Positions 24,010 to 32,506 of a stretch of DNA of 64,000 bases are shown piece by piece. The stretch comes from Gelidibacter mesophilus DSM 14095. GTDB taxonomy: Bacteria > Bacteroidota > Bacteroidia > Flavobacteriales > Flavobacteriaceae. The position numbers and the translations under genes are program-made. The stretch is from the NCBI RefSeq assembly GCF_000423005.1, contig NZ_AUHD01000006.1:1-64000 (forward strand), read 5' to 3'. Positions within the stretch are counted from its first letter, which is position 1, and every line of letters begins with the position of its first letter. The notes beneath the pieces were generated by a model. It saw only the letters and a program-made list of their open reading frames with translations, searched no databases and had not been told where the DNA came from.

Positions 24010-26302
24010 AAGAGATGGTTTTTTTTATGATGATGGCGTCGTTTAGAACGAAAGGTTTCGGAATCATCGTTTTCGGACGTTTTGGAATTTTAAATAAATC
24101 GTTTTCTAATAAATCAAAAGAGACCTCGAAGATATCAAAACTTGTCTTTTGCGATGCAGGAACGGTAAAATTCAGTTCGATGGCTTTTTGTTCCGTCACC
24201 ATATAACTGAACAATCGGTTTTTGACGCGATGGTTAAAGACATAAGCTTCACCCTTATTTTTTTCAATTTCCAATCCGTTGATGTTAAATGACAAAAACT
24301 GATTGGTGCCATCCGCATAAAACTCTAAGGTATTAACGGCACGTTGGGGTGAAATAAAGACTTGAAAATGCCGCACGCCTTTGATAATGGTGTCTTTCTG
24401 CTTATCGATATAAGGCATTTTCAACGGTTTGATTGGCGCTTTCTTGCTGTAAGACAATTTTGTGGCGTACTTGCTTTCAAAGTTGATTGAAGTCGCGTCA
24501 AAGATCTCTGGAGAATTAGTAAGGTAGTTTTGAGTCCAATCATCTAAGGTATTATCATAAGTTGCCCATAGCGCCTTATCCGCATCAGCATCATATAAAT
24601 AAACTAAGCTGTTCGGTTTTGGCTGGTCTTCATTGAAGTCAGAATTGAAATGAGCGGCTATAAAAAATCCAAAAGCGGCAACGAATAGAAGGTAGGCCCA
24701 TCGGTTTTTATAGCGTGAAAATCCGAAGACTGAAATAGCTAATGAAAACATCAGCGATACTAAAAGCGTAGTGGCTATAATGGTTTTCATGCCGAGGCCC
24801 ACAGGAAACATTTTAATAAATGGTGATAGGATGACGAGCATTGGAATCAGCAACACCGTCATTAAAATTATATCTGGACGTTTTTGTCGTACCAACACAA
24901 ACAGGCTGATCAATCCAAAATACACCGGAATGATAAAAAAGCTGGCGCCTTCGAGCTTAAAAGCCACAATTGCACAAATAATCAGCCATAAAAATAACGG
25001 TGGAACTGCTAAGCTCGCAGTATTTTCCGGTTTATAGACTTTATTATAAAGCCACATGCACACCGCCGTTGATAATAATGCAAATGCCCAAATGTAGAGG
25101 TGTCCGTTATAGGGGAAACCCTGAAGAATCTCGGCATATTGTGGATAAATGACCAATAGTAACTTCCATCCAAAATAGCCTATTACACCGTTAATGAGCA
25201 AGGCACCAATCCCCGGAAGGAAAGCTAAGGCCATGTATTTAGAATTTAAACTTCTTTTTTTAATGCCATAAAACACTAATGCAAGAAATATAAGTATGGC
25301 CAAGATAAGCATTGGTAAGATCCACGAATTTGGATAACTGACCATTTTAAAGAGGGGCACATTAAAGTAAACGGAATCCTTCTCACTTTTTAAGTTGCTG
25401 AGGTTGGCATTGGAAAAGTAGCTGAGCAGCGGCATCAAATAACTGTCTTGATGTTCCAGGGTTTTTCTGTCCAAACGGTCGTAATTATCTAATGCCGTAT
25501 GGTAATCAAAATGGTCATCAATAAAAGCGAAATTCAGGCCGTCAATATCACCATCCTCTCTGAAATAAGTCAAGTCGGTATCATTGGGCAACATTTTATA
25601 GATACTATAAGCCAAAGAATTGGCCACAGGATAATCAGGATTTGCCGCTTTAAAGCCATTGATTAAATTTTGATTGCCGCCGTTGGTTTCAATTAACATA
25701 TAACTTGGGCCGCCGCTTCCACGCGCTTCAAAATTTAGTGCGAGACCAACGTCTTTTGCCCACGGATGCTGATTGACGAAAATATCGGCACCATTGAGCC
25801 CTAATTCTTCGGCATCAGAAAAAAGAATAATAATATCGTTTTTAGGGGTTTTGCCTTCGCTTAAAAAAGCACGAATACCTTCTAAAATTGTAACGACACC
25901 TGATCCCGCATCACTTGCACCATAAGATGCGTGCGATTTACTGTCATAATGCGTGAGTAAGAGTAGTGCTTTGGAATTGTCGCTGCCTTTAATTCGTGTC
26001 AAAATATTTTTTGGCCTGACAATACTTCCCCATTTTTTGTTCTGGCTATAAGCTTCTTGTATTTGCGTTTCCAAACCAAGGTCATTCAGAGCTTTGACCA
26101 GATAATTTATCACCACTTCATGCTCATCAGAACCCACATAGTGCGGTTTTCTGGTGATGTTTTTGAGATGGACCAACGCGCGTTCTGAAGAAAAAGCGGT
26201 GGATTCAGTACTTAAATCGGAAATCTGAGACGGCATTAATGCGAAAAAGCTCCAATAAATAGCTAATATGATTAAGGCGACTGCAATAGCTTTTTTGAGC
26301 AT
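24002..26302 (-). CDS. Membrane-anchored M28-family aminopeptidase
   Basis: The 766-aa protein has an N-terminal membrane anchor, then a peptidase domain (about 40-310) with zinc-binding segments THYDSKSHASYGASDAGSG, ILFSDAEELGLNGA and NFEARGSGGP. About eight predicted membrane helices (about 325-560) and a C-terminal extracytoplasmic beta domain follow. The arrangement resembles ER-type Fxna/ERMP1 peptidases, which also couple an M28 domain to several membrane helices. It should trim N-terminal residues from peptides outside the cytoplasm. It is the first gene of a pair with the SDR gene (8-nt overlap). TAATTTTG at 26334-26341 (minus strand) may be its -7 element. Confidence 0.87.
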   Translation of the reverse strand: MLKKAIAVALIILAIYWSFFALMPSQISDLSTESTAFSSERALVHLKNITRKPHYVGSDEHEVVINYLVKALNDLGLETQIQEAYSQNKKWGSIVRPKNILTRIKGSDNSKALLLLTHYDSKSHASYGASDAGSGVVTILEGIRAFLSEGKTPKNDIIILFSDAEELGLNGADIFVNQHPWAKDVGLALNFEARGSGGPSYMLIETNGGNQNLINGFKAANPDYPVANSLAYSIYKMLPNDTDLTYFREDGDIDGLNFAFIDDHFDYHTALDNYDRLDRKTLEHQDSYLMPLLSYFSNANLSNLKSEKDSVYFNVPLFKMVSYPNSWILPMLILAILIFLALVFYGIKKRSLNSKYMALAFLPGIGALLINGVIGYFGWKLLLVIYPQYAEILQGFPYNGHLYIWAFALLSTAVCMWLYNKVYKPENTASLAVPPLFLWLIICAIVAFKLEGASFFIIPVYFGLISLFVLVRQKRPDIILMTVLLIPMLVILSPFIKMFPVGLGMKTIIATTLLVSLMFSLAISVFGFSRYKNRWAYLLFVAAFGFFIAAHFNSDFNEDQPKPNSLVYLYDADADKALWATYDNTLDDWTQNYLTNSPEIFDATSINFESKYATKLSYSKKAPIKPLKMPYIDKQKDTIIKGVRHFQVFISPQRAVNTLEFYADGTNQFLSFNINGLEIEKNKGEAYVFNHRVKNRLFSYMVTEQKAIELNFTVPASQKTSFDIFEVSFDLLENDLFKIPKRPKTMIPKPFVLNDAIIIKKTISFE

Positions 26303-26415
26303 AGAGAATGGTTTGGTTGGTAGGATAAAACTACAAAATTAATTTGGTGTAAACGGAGGTTAGGTTAAATGACTAATTTTTGTTAAATTTAAAGTTCACC
26401 AAAAAATATAAAGTT

Positions 26416-26895
26416 ATGGCTATCAAGAGTTTTCAAGGATCGCGAAAGCAACAGCAAAAAGTTACTGAGCAGTTGTCGTGTAGAGTATGTGATTATATGA
26501 CGAGAGATTTAATTACGTTTAGAACGGATCAAAAGATATTTGAAGTGGTTGAAATTTTAATAAAACATAAAATTTCTGGAGGCCCTGTTGTTAATGAACA
26601 CAATGAGTTGGTCGGCATTATATCTGAGGGTGATTGTTTAAAACAGATCAGTGACAACAGGTATTATAATATGCCCGTTGAAAAAGATACGGTAGGGGAG
26701 CGCATGATGACCAATGTGGATACCTTGGACGGCAATATGAATGTTTTTGACGCCGCCAGGATTTTTTTAGAATCCAAACACCGTAGATTTCCAATCCTTG
26801 AAAACGGAAAATTGGTGGGCCAGATCAGTCAAAAGGATGTTTTAAAAGCCGCCCTGGAAATGAAAGGTGAAAACTGGAATTCAACCATCAAGTAG
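26416..26895 (+). CDS. CBS-domain pair protein
   Basis: From the ATG at 26416 (MAIKSFQG) the protein has 159 aa; an upstream in-frame TTG at 26380 is less likely. Two CBS motifs fill most of it: YMTRDLITFRTDQKIFEVV with SGGPVVNEHNELVGIISEGD, and MMTNVDTLDGNMNVFDAA with HRRFPILENGKLVGQISQKD (segments given in part). CBS pairs bind adenine nucleotides and act as regulatory modules; there is no attached enzyme domain. The gene is monocistronic with no partner nearby. Confidence 0.87.
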   Translation: MAIKSFQGSRKQQQKVTEQLSCRVCDYMTRDLITFRTDQKIFEVVEILIKHKISGGPVVNEHNELVGIISEGDCLKQISDNRYYNMPVEKDTVGERMMTNVDTLDGNMNVFDAARIFLESKHRRFPILENGKLVGQISQKDVLKAALEMKGENWNSTIK

Positions 26896-26911
26896 CGTGA
26901 TTCTAGATGGA

Positions 26912-27262
26912 TCAACTCTCACGTTTCACCAAAGCATAAAAATCGCCCTCTAATGGTAAATAGCCTTGATCATATACAAAGTAGTATACAGTGCCTACTT
27001 TGGTAGTGTAAATACTTGTGAAATAATTAAAGTCAAATCCTTTTTCAATAAGTTTCCCACGGGAGACTTTTGTTTTTTGTTCTGGATTTAAACTTTCCAA
27101 AATCCGATAGTTTTTACGCAACCTGTTGTTGGTGTTTCTGATCAAATTTTTACTATCCTTATTGATGGTGTTGTTATAGGAGTTTCTACAGGCATCACTA
27201 CAGAATTTCTTATCGGCCCTCCCTACAATTCTTTCACCACATTCTAAACAGTTTTTACTCAT
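26912..27262 (-). CDS. Small zinc-ribbon protein of unknown function
   Basis: The 116-aa protein begins with a Zn-ribbon knuckle pair, CLECGERIVGRADKKFCSDAC (CxxC...CxxxC, in part CLECGERI and FCSDACRNSYNN), of the type seen in DUF2116-like sequences. A basic helical middle (NNRLRKNYRIL) and a beta-rich tail follow. The knuckle suggests nucleic-acid or protein binding. Its end lies 16 nt from the convergent CBS gene, and it is 50 nt downstream of the methyltransferase-like gene on the same strand. Confidence 0.75.
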   Translation of the reverse strand: MSKNCLECGERIVGRADKKFCSDACRNSYNNTINKDSKNLIRNTNNRLRKNYRILESLNPEQKTKVSRGKLIEKGFDFNYFTSIYTTKVGTVYYFVYDQGYLPLEGDFYALVKRES

Positions 27263-27312
27263 AATTAAGACGTTATCAAAGGAACAAGATACAAATTATT
27301 CCTTTTGAAAAT

Positions 27313-27957
27313 TTAGAGCCCTTTTGATAGAACGAGGGTATTTGTAGTATTTACTTTTTCAAAAACTTCAGTATGATACATGTGTGATTTTAAAAATTCA
27401 ATCACATCGTTTAAAGCATTGCTTTTTGTTTTATCCAAAGAGGCGTTGAACAAAATGGTGCCGTTGGTGGCTGATGCTCCGAGAATGTCGTTCCAAAATG
27501 GGATCGCTAAAAATTGCTTTGGCACATCAACATCTATGAAGAGGTCGATAATTATTAAATCAAATTGTTGATTATTTAATTGCATAAAAAGTAAGGCATC
27601 TTCACAAATGATTTTTAGGTGCTCATCTTCTTTAAGGTTGAATTCATTCTTGGCAATTTCGATGACCGTGGGATCAATATCTACGGCAGTGATGTGGTTA
27701 GCATATGAAAAGTCGTGACGAAGTGTTTCAATAACACTGCCGCCACCAAGACCTAGGAGCAAAATAGAATTGACTTTTTTCAAATCGATTTTTTCCAGAC
27801 CAAACTTCAAGATCCGTTGCAAGGAACCATAAGAATAGTTGGCGTTTTTGGTGTTGAGATGCTTTTTTCCATTGTACCACGTAATTTCCAAGATACCGCT
27901 AAATTCAGATTGAATTTTCTTGGTAATGGGATAGAGGTAGCTTAGAAGTTTTGACAT
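27313..27957 (-). CDS. Spermidine-synthase-like SAM-dependent protein
   Basis: The 214-aa protein has the Rossmann fold of the SpeE family: ILLLGLGGGSVIETLR for the nucleotide loop, AVDIDPTVIEIAKNEF for the acidic residue that contacts the ribose, and a DALLFM/FDLIIIDLF pair. The N-terminal beta domain of true spermidine synthases is reduced to a short strand region (FSGILEITWYNGKKHL), so polyamine synthesis is not certain. It may be a spermine/spermidine-synthase-like methyltransferase. It lies upstream of, and may be co-transcribed with, the zinc-ribbon gene. Confidence 0.72.
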   Translation of the reverse strand: MSKLLSYLYPITKKIQSEFSGILEITWYNGKKHLNTKNANYSYGSLQRILKFGLEKIDLKKVNSILLLGLGGGSVIETLRHDFSYANHITAVDIDPTVIEIAKNEFNLKEDEHLKIICEDALLFMQLNNQQFDLIIIDLFIDVDVPKQFLAIPFWNDILGASATNGTILFNASLDKTKSNALNDVIEFLKSHMYHTEVFEKVNTTNTLVLSKGL

Positions 27958-28023
27958 AGTTCAAATATAAGCTTTTTAGTTGTCGGTATTATCCGCCATC
28001 AGGCAGTCATATTCCGATGTTTT

Positions 28024-28065
28024 AAATTCCAAGCATCAATGGGTTCTCTTTGGAATTTGGAATTT
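28024..28065. repeat. AATTCC-type intergenic repeat, copy A
   Basis: AAATTCCAA (28024-28032) and TTGGAATTTGGAATTT (28050-28065) lie in the gap before the TlpA-like gene. The 16-mer is identical to one arm of the ssb terminator at 30289-30304, so it is a dispersed element rather than chance. An open frame over this stretch is not a gene. Confidence 0.6.
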
Positions 28066-28218
28066 CTCTGGTGTTCCAATAAATGAGTTCTGCTACCTAT
28101 TTCAAATGTTCTACGGTACTTTCAGTAGTAATTTAGCTTTAGGCAAAAAGGAATGGCGGGAGGTTTTTTTAATTGTAAATAAGGCTGTAAATTTCAATTT
28201 GGTAAAAATTTGAAATTC

Positions 28219-29313
28219 ATGAAATTGTATATAAGTCTTTTATGTGTTCTTTTAATCTTTTTTTCGTGTGGGAATAAAGATAAACTACAATCTCCAGAAA
28301 CAGTTCTAAATAAAGCAACTGCGCAACTTGATAATTGGGAAACCTTAAGTTTTACTGCAGTAACAACTCATGTGGGCAGCTCCAAACCGTCTGCCTCAAC
28401 CGTTTATAAGCAAAAGAGAGTCAACTATGAACCGCATTTAAAACTGTTCTTTTTCAAGGAAATGAACAAAGAAACGACCATTTATTACCAATTGGCTTCT
28501 TTGGCAGTAGTTGAAGACCATAAGAAAAAAATTACCACCTTTGATTATGGCAAAGATCGCTCCATCCCAAAATATTTAAATGCTTCTATGAGTGATGATG
28601 ATAATTTATTGGTGACCACGACACTATTGAATCAATTTAAAGATAACATCGTCTACTGCGATCAGGAGAATTTTAATGATACTCAAGCTTACGTTTATGC
28701 ATTTGATAAATACAAAATTTGGTTAGATACCGAACTGGCGACGCCTTTAAAACTTGAGATTGCCAATGGCGCATCTGGAAAGAAGGAAATAGTTTATGAA
28801 GCGCTTGTATTTAATGAGCCAATGGATGACGCTACTTTTAGTCATGAAGAGAAGGAAGGTTATGTAACCACCGTCTTTGGCATTAAAAAGGAGCCGATGC
28901 TCAATATAAAAGTACCGGAGTGGAGCTTGTTGGATTTAAATGGCAAAAAAGTTTCTTTAAATGATTTTCGAGGCACGCCACTATTTTTGGAAGCTTGGAC
29001 TTCCGGGTGCAGTCATTGTATGGCGTCTCTACCAAAAGTAAAGGAAATAGAAACGGAATTTAAGGACAAAATCAAGGTCATTACTGTTAATTTTGACTAT
29101 GATTTAGAAGAAACCAAGAAAACCGTTGTAACTGAAGACATCAATTATACGGTGCTTCAAGGTGATGCCATATTTGACCAAAATTACGATTTGCGTTCCT
29201 TCCCTTCTTATTTTGTCATTGATAGTAAAGGCACCATCGTGTTTTCAGAACGCGGTACTATTGAAGGTAAAAAAGCAAGGGCACTTTTTGAGGCCATTAA
29301 GCGTGTGGAATAG
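28219..29313 (+). CDS. TlpA-like thioredoxin-fold lipoprotein
   Basis: The ATG at 28219 gives 364 aa with a lipoprotein signal MKLYISLLCVLLIFFSCGNK; a TTG three codons earlier is in frame but unneeded. Residues about 25-225 form a beta-rich domain like the LolA/outer-membrane lipoprotein-sorting type fused to such redoxins. Residues 235-360 are a thioredoxin-like domain with the CxxC motif in TSGCSHCMASLP (near 263) and the cis-Pro region SFPSYFVI. It should reduce or isomerise disulfides in envelope proteins, tethered to a membrane. No cytochrome-maturation genes are adjacent. Confidence 0.85.
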   Translation: MKLYISLLCVLLIFFSCGNKDKLQSPETVLNKATAQLDNWETLSFTAVTTHVGSSKPSASTVYKQKRVNYEPHLKLFFFKEMNKETTIYYQLASLAVVEDHKKKITTFDYGKDRSIPKYLNASMSDDDNLLVTTTLLNQFKDNIVYCDQENFNDTQAYVYAFDKYKIWLDTELATPLKLEIANGASGKKEIVYEALVFNEPMDDATFSHEEKEGYVTTVFGIKKEPMLNIKVPEWSLLDLNGKKVSLNDFRGTPLFLEAWTSGCSHCMASLPKVKEIETEFKDKIKVITVNFDYDLEETKKTVVTEDINYTVLQGDAIFDQNYDLRSFPSYFVIDSKGTIVFSERGTIEGKKARALFEAIKRVE

Positions 29314-29361
29314 ATACTATCATAGACGTCCAATTTTCTTTTTTGAGATAAAAACAAATAA

Positions 29362-29664
29362 TTAAAACGGAGCCTTACAGATTTTGGAAAGTTCTTCATT
29401 TATTTCAAAAACCTTGCCTCTAATATCCGAATACCCAAATTCTTTTAATCTTTCGGAATGCATTTTTAAGTAGTTCTCTGCGTTTTCCCGAGAATCGAAC
29501 ATATAGATACCTCCTGCCATCTCATCAGTTTTACTTTCGGTCCAGAATTTCCAAATAAATCCAGGTTCCTTGGTAATGCTGTGCGCAAGTTCTTTCATTT
29601 GATTTGCCATTTCTTTTCCCCAAACATCTTTATGTGGAAAATCTACCTGCATGATTACTGCCAT
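29362..29664 (-). CDS. ydhR: YdhR-family putative monooxygenase
   Basis: The 100-aa protein matches E. coli YdhR over its whole length: MKELAHSITKEPGFIWKFWT, EMAGGIYMF, RENAENYLKMHSERLKEFG and VFEINEELSKI. It belongs to the ferredoxin-like dimeric alpha/beta-barrel group that includes quinol and antibiotic monooxygenases. Reaction and substrate are not established for the family. The gene is alone and divergent from ssb. Confidence 0.87.
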   Translation of the reverse strand: MAVIMQVDFPHKDVWGKEMANQMKELAHSITKEPGFIWKFWTESKTDEMAGGIYMFDSRENAENYLKMHSERLKEFGYSDIRGKVFEINEELSKICKAPF

Positions 29665-29770
29665 AATATTTGAGTTTTAGATTATTTGTAAAGTTAGAGA
29701 TAAGTATTTGGTTATCAACCATGGGTTTCCTTCAAGATACTGGTTTTTTAAAGCGACGATTATTCGTTCA

Positions 29771-29800
29771 TAAACGACTACAAACGTTTACAAACGAGTT
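29771..29800. promoter_or_regulatory. Three 10-bp-phased AAACG repeats upstream of ssb
   Basis: Three consecutive 10-mers, TAAACGACTA, CAAACGTTTA and CAAACGAGTT, share (T/C)AAACG at exactly one helical turn. They lie between divergent ydhR and ssb, about 110 nt before the ssb start. Face-of-helix phasing suggests a protein-binding array; no regulator is identified. Confidence 0.4.
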
Positions 29801-29911
29801 TAAATAGTTAACAACCGAATAACACTAAGAAGCCCTTGCATCTTTGTACCGTTGAATTGACCGAACGAGATTCAATAGTATTAACTGTTTAACCTTTAAA
29901 ATTTAGAAATC

Positions 29912-30247
29912 ATGAACGCATTAAGAAACACAGTACAGTTGATTGGAAGATTAGGACAAGATCCAGAAATCGTAAGTTTTCCTGACGGAAACAAAATGGC
30001 TAAATTCTCTATGGCTACAGACGATAGCTATAAAGATAAAAACGGCACTAAGGTGGAGCGCACCTATTGGCATAATATTGTGGTAAGAGGTGGTTTGGTA
30101 GACATTGTTGAGAAATACGTTGCCAAAGGAAAGGAAATCGCCATAGAAGGTAAATTGACTAACCGTTCTTGGGACGATAAGGATGGTAAGAAACATTATA
30201 TGACAGAAATATTCTGTAATGAATTACTGATGTTGGGGGGTAAGTAA
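29912..30247 (+). CDS. ssb: Single-stranded DNA-binding protein, short form
   Basis: The 111-aa OB-fold protein begins MNALRNTVQLIGRLGQDPEI. It has the SSB signatures FSMATDD, TYWHNIVVRGGLVDIVEKYV (in part) and IAIEGKLTNRSW. It stops directly after the OB fold (ELLMLGGK) and lacks the flexible linker and acidic DDDIPF-type tip through which canonical SSB recruits repair proteins. It is therefore likely a paralogue beside a full-length SSB elsewhere. A long perfect hairpin follows the stop. The stretch TTGCATCTTTG about 60 nt upstream resembles the -7 region. Confidence 0.9.
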   Translation: MNALRNTVQLIGRLGQDPEIVSFPDGNKMAKFSMATDDSYKDKNGTKVERTYWHNIVVRGGLVDIVEKYVAKGKEIAIEGKLTNRSWDDKDGKKHYMTEIFCNELLMLGGK

Positions 30248-30253
30248 GCGATC

Positions 30254-30319
30254 AAATTCCAATTCTGAAATTCCAAATTCCAAGACTATTGGAATTTGGA
30301 ATTTTTTTATTGGAATTTT
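30254..30319. terminator. Very long AATTCC palindrome terminating ssb and the hydrolase gene
   Basis: AAATTCCAAATTCCAA (30268-30283) pairs perfectly with TTGGAATTTGGAATTT (30289-30304) around a 5-nt loop, followed by further T residues. An outer pair (AAATTCCAAT near 30254, ATTGGAATTT ending near 30318) flanks it. It lies between the convergent ssb and histone-deacetylase-like genes and can stop both. Confidence 0.8.
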
Positions 30320-31220
30320 AGAAAAACAAGTCTTGAGCCAATCTAAACGTATTGGCATGGGCTTCAATTATGATTTTAATATCAGGTGAATAGCCACCAC
30401 CCATACTGCACATAACAGGAATGTTTTGGTCTTTGCAGGTTTGCAGGACAAATCTGTCACGTTCCTTGCAGCCTTCAACAGTCAATCCCAATTTGCCTAA
30501 TTTATCAGAAGCAATCACATCCACGCCACACAAATAATACATAAAATCGGGTTTTTCGGATTGAATCAGTTTTGGTAAAATATCTTTCAAAATAGACAGA
30601 TACGTGGCATCATCACAATGATCTTCAAGCGCAATATCCAAATCACTTTGCTCTTTTTTAAACGGATAGTTGCTTTTTCCGTGCATGGAAAAGGTAAATA
30701 CAGAAGGATCATTCTGGAATATTTCGGCAGTACCATTGCCTTGGTGGACATCAAGATCTACAATTAAAATTTTGTCTGCTAATTTTTTACCTTGAAGATA
30801 CCGTGCGCCAATGGCTTGATCATTGAGCATACAAAACCCTCCGCCTCTATTGGAATAGGCGTGGTGTGTGCCACCTGCAATGTTCATCGCGATGCCGTAT
30901 TTTAAAGCAAACTCACTCGCTTTAATGGTGCCATCAGCAATGATGATTTCACGTTTAACGAGGGTGTCACTTAATGGAAATCCGATTTTTCGAACAGCTT
31001 TTGGGTCTAAGGTGAGGTTTTTTAAATGATTATAATACTTAGAAGTGTGTACTTTTAATATATCCTTCTCCTCAGTAAGAGTGGGTTCAAAAAAGTTAGC
31101 TTTTGTACAGGTGCCTTCGTAGAGTAATTGTTCCGGTAGCAATTCATATTTCAGCATCGGAAATCTATGGCCTTCTGGCAAAGGATGTTTGTAAATAGGG
31201 TGGAACGCTATTTTTAGCAT
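30318..31220 (-). CDS. Histone-deacetylase-family hydrolase (class II-like)
   Basis: The 300-aa protein spans a full HDAC domain. The active-site His pair is in AGGTHHAYSNRGGG, zinc-binding residues are in VDLDVHQGNGTAEIF, and FSMHGKSNYPF, CGVDVIASDKLGKLGLT and SMGGGYSP follow in family order. Bacterial members deacetylate small molecules such as acetylpolyamines or acetoin-type substrates, or proteins; the substrate here is open. No polyamine gene is adjacent apart from the SpeE-like gene 2.4 kb away. The gene is monocistronic and ends at the long AATTCC hairpin. Confidence 0.88.
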   Translation of the reverse strand: MLKIAFHPIYKHPLPEGHRFPMLKYELLPEQLLYEGTCTKANFFEPTLTEEKDILKVHTSKYYNHLKNLTLDPKAVRKIGFPLSDTLVKREIIIADGTIKASEFALKYGIAMNIAGGTHHAYSNRGGGFCMLNDQAIGARYLQGKKLADKILIVDLDVHQGNGTAEIFQNDPSVFTFSMHGKSNYPFKKEQSDLDIALEDHCDDATYLSILKDILPKLIQSEKPDFMYYLCGVDVIASDKLGKLGLTVEGCKERDRFVLQTCKDQNIPVMCSMGGGYSPDIKIIIEAHANTFRLAQDLFF

Positions 31221-31426
31221 AAGTAATAACTTGGGAGAGAATTCTTAAATTCGGATTTAGTAATTACCGCAAAGTATAAAATCTATTTTGGAAATTGAAT
31301 TAAAAACTATACTGATGCAAAATATGATTTTTAAAATTATTGTCTATTTTTTTGTCTAAACAAATTTAAGGCCTTGCGATTTTTTTAACATGGTATTCGA
31401 TTATCTTTGTGGTTTAAAGGATTGTG

Positions 31427-31771
31427 ATGTTCGCATTAAAAGGGGTCATATTTAGTTTTTTCGGATGGTTGGTATTGCTAGGATCTACAGATCTTGCCAC
31501 AACACCAATACCTGATTATGTGCCTGTAGATAGTGTGATTGCTGCAGATGATCACGATACTAATCCTTTATTTTTTGATGCTGTTTTTGATGTTAATCAT
31601 GCCTCAACGTATGAGTCTCCAGCAGTAAAAACCTTTCCTCAGCCATATAAGGAAGCCAAAAATCTAGTGGCACCAATCTATTATCAACTTTCTTATTATA
31701 TTATTGGCCAACAAATTGTGGTCAATCTTTCTACGAAAGAAATTATTTTTCCATTTCATTGTTTTACGTAG
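31427..31771 (+). CDS. Short exported protein of unknown function
   Basis: The ATG at 31427 gives 114 aa (a GTG one codon earlier is also possible). An N-terminal hydrophobic stretch (LKGVIFSFFGWLVLLGSTD) suggests a signal anchor or signal peptide. An acidic, Pro-containing segment (PIPDYVPVDSVIAADDHD) and a beta-rich end (YYIIGQQIVVNLSTKEIIF) follow. No family is recognised. TATCTTTG at 31402-31409 fits a -7 promoter element 18 nt before the ATG. Confidence 0.55.
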   Translation: MFALKGVIFSFFGWLVLLGSTDLATTPIPDYVPVDSVIAADDHDTNPLFFDAVFDVNHASTYESPAVKTFPQPYKEAKNLVAPIYYQLSYYIIGQQIVVNLSTKEIIFPFHCFT

Positions 31772-31852
31772 ACTGAATCACTTTTCAGTTAACATTTAGA
31801 AGGCATCAAACTATGCCTCTTTCAGTCTATTTATAAATTAAAATAAAAAACA

Positions 31853-32356
31853 ATGAATCTATCATTAAATATCGTGATGCTAGTCGTCATATTAATCGTT
31901 GTAGTCCCGTTTGCGTGGTTCATTTTTGCACAAAAAAGTGCTGAAGCCAAACAGAAGAAAGTATTTCAAAAAATTTCAAAAGAGCACAATGTAAACTTAT
32001 CAGTTGTCGAATATTGGAACAATTCCTGTTTAGGCTATGATGACCATGAGAATACATTGATCTATATCAATTCAAGCAAATCGGATAAAAAAATTCAAAG
32101 AATTGAGCTGGATGATGTGAGAAAATGTGCCATCAATAAAATTAGTAAAGACTATAAAAATGGTGATAAGCACTATTCTGAAATGTCTCAGCTTGATTTG
32201 GAATTTACTTTTATTTCCAATACTCAACCAGTGGTCATTACTTTATACGCCGTTGATGACAATTTTTCTCAAAACCGAGAATTGGAACGTGCTGAAAAAT
32301 GGTTGGCATTTATCGATAAACATAAATACAACAAGAATAGAGTTAATGCGGCTTAA
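31853..32356 (+). CDS. Membrane-anchored protein of unknown function
   Basis: The 167-aa protein has one N-terminal membrane helix (LNIVMLVVILIVVVPFAWFIF). A soluble domain follows that alternates strands and short helices, as in bacterial PH-like folds (LIYINSSKSDKKIQRIELDDV, in part), with a charged helix at the end (ELERAEKWLAFIDKH). I recognise no named family. It lies 81 nt after the short exported protein on the same strand and may share its transcript; a long-loop hairpin follows. Confidence 0.65.
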   Translation: MNLSLNIVMLVVILIVVVPFAWFIFAQKSAEAKQKKVFQKISKEHNVNLSVVEYWNNSCLGYDDHENTLIYINSSKSDKKIQRIELDDVRKCAINKISKDYKNGDKHYSEMSQLDLEFTFISNTQPVVITLYAVDDNFSQNRELERAEKWLAFIDKHKYNKNRVNAA

Positions 32357-32373
32357 ACCTTTTTAATTGATAA

Positions 32374-32438
32374 AAAACCATCTCTTATCCTTTTTTTGAA
32401 GACATTCAAAATAGAAGAAAAATAGAGATGGTTTTTTT
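32374..32438 (+). terminator. Hairpin with a 38-nt loop after the membrane protein gene
   Basis: AAAACCATCTCT (32374-32385) pairs perfectly with AGAGATGGTTTT (32424-32435), continued by more T residues. The 12-bp stem and T run suit a plus-strand terminator in spite of the long loop. It separates the unknown gene from the antiporter gene. Confidence 0.6.
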
Positions 32439-32506
32439 ATATGATTATATTAATACCCTGTTTTTGTGTCAAATATTCATCTACATTTGCTGAAAAAAAT
32501 AGCTTT

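Noticed and set aside
27980-28213. 77-codon plus-strand frame before the TlpA-like gene
   Set aside because: It is read through the AATTCC intergenic repeats, and its composition is not protein-like.
32464-32489. TTG-N15-TACATTTG promoter for the antiporter
   Set aside because: The -7 match is good, but the 15-nt spacer is shorter than the 17-23 nt known for this group.
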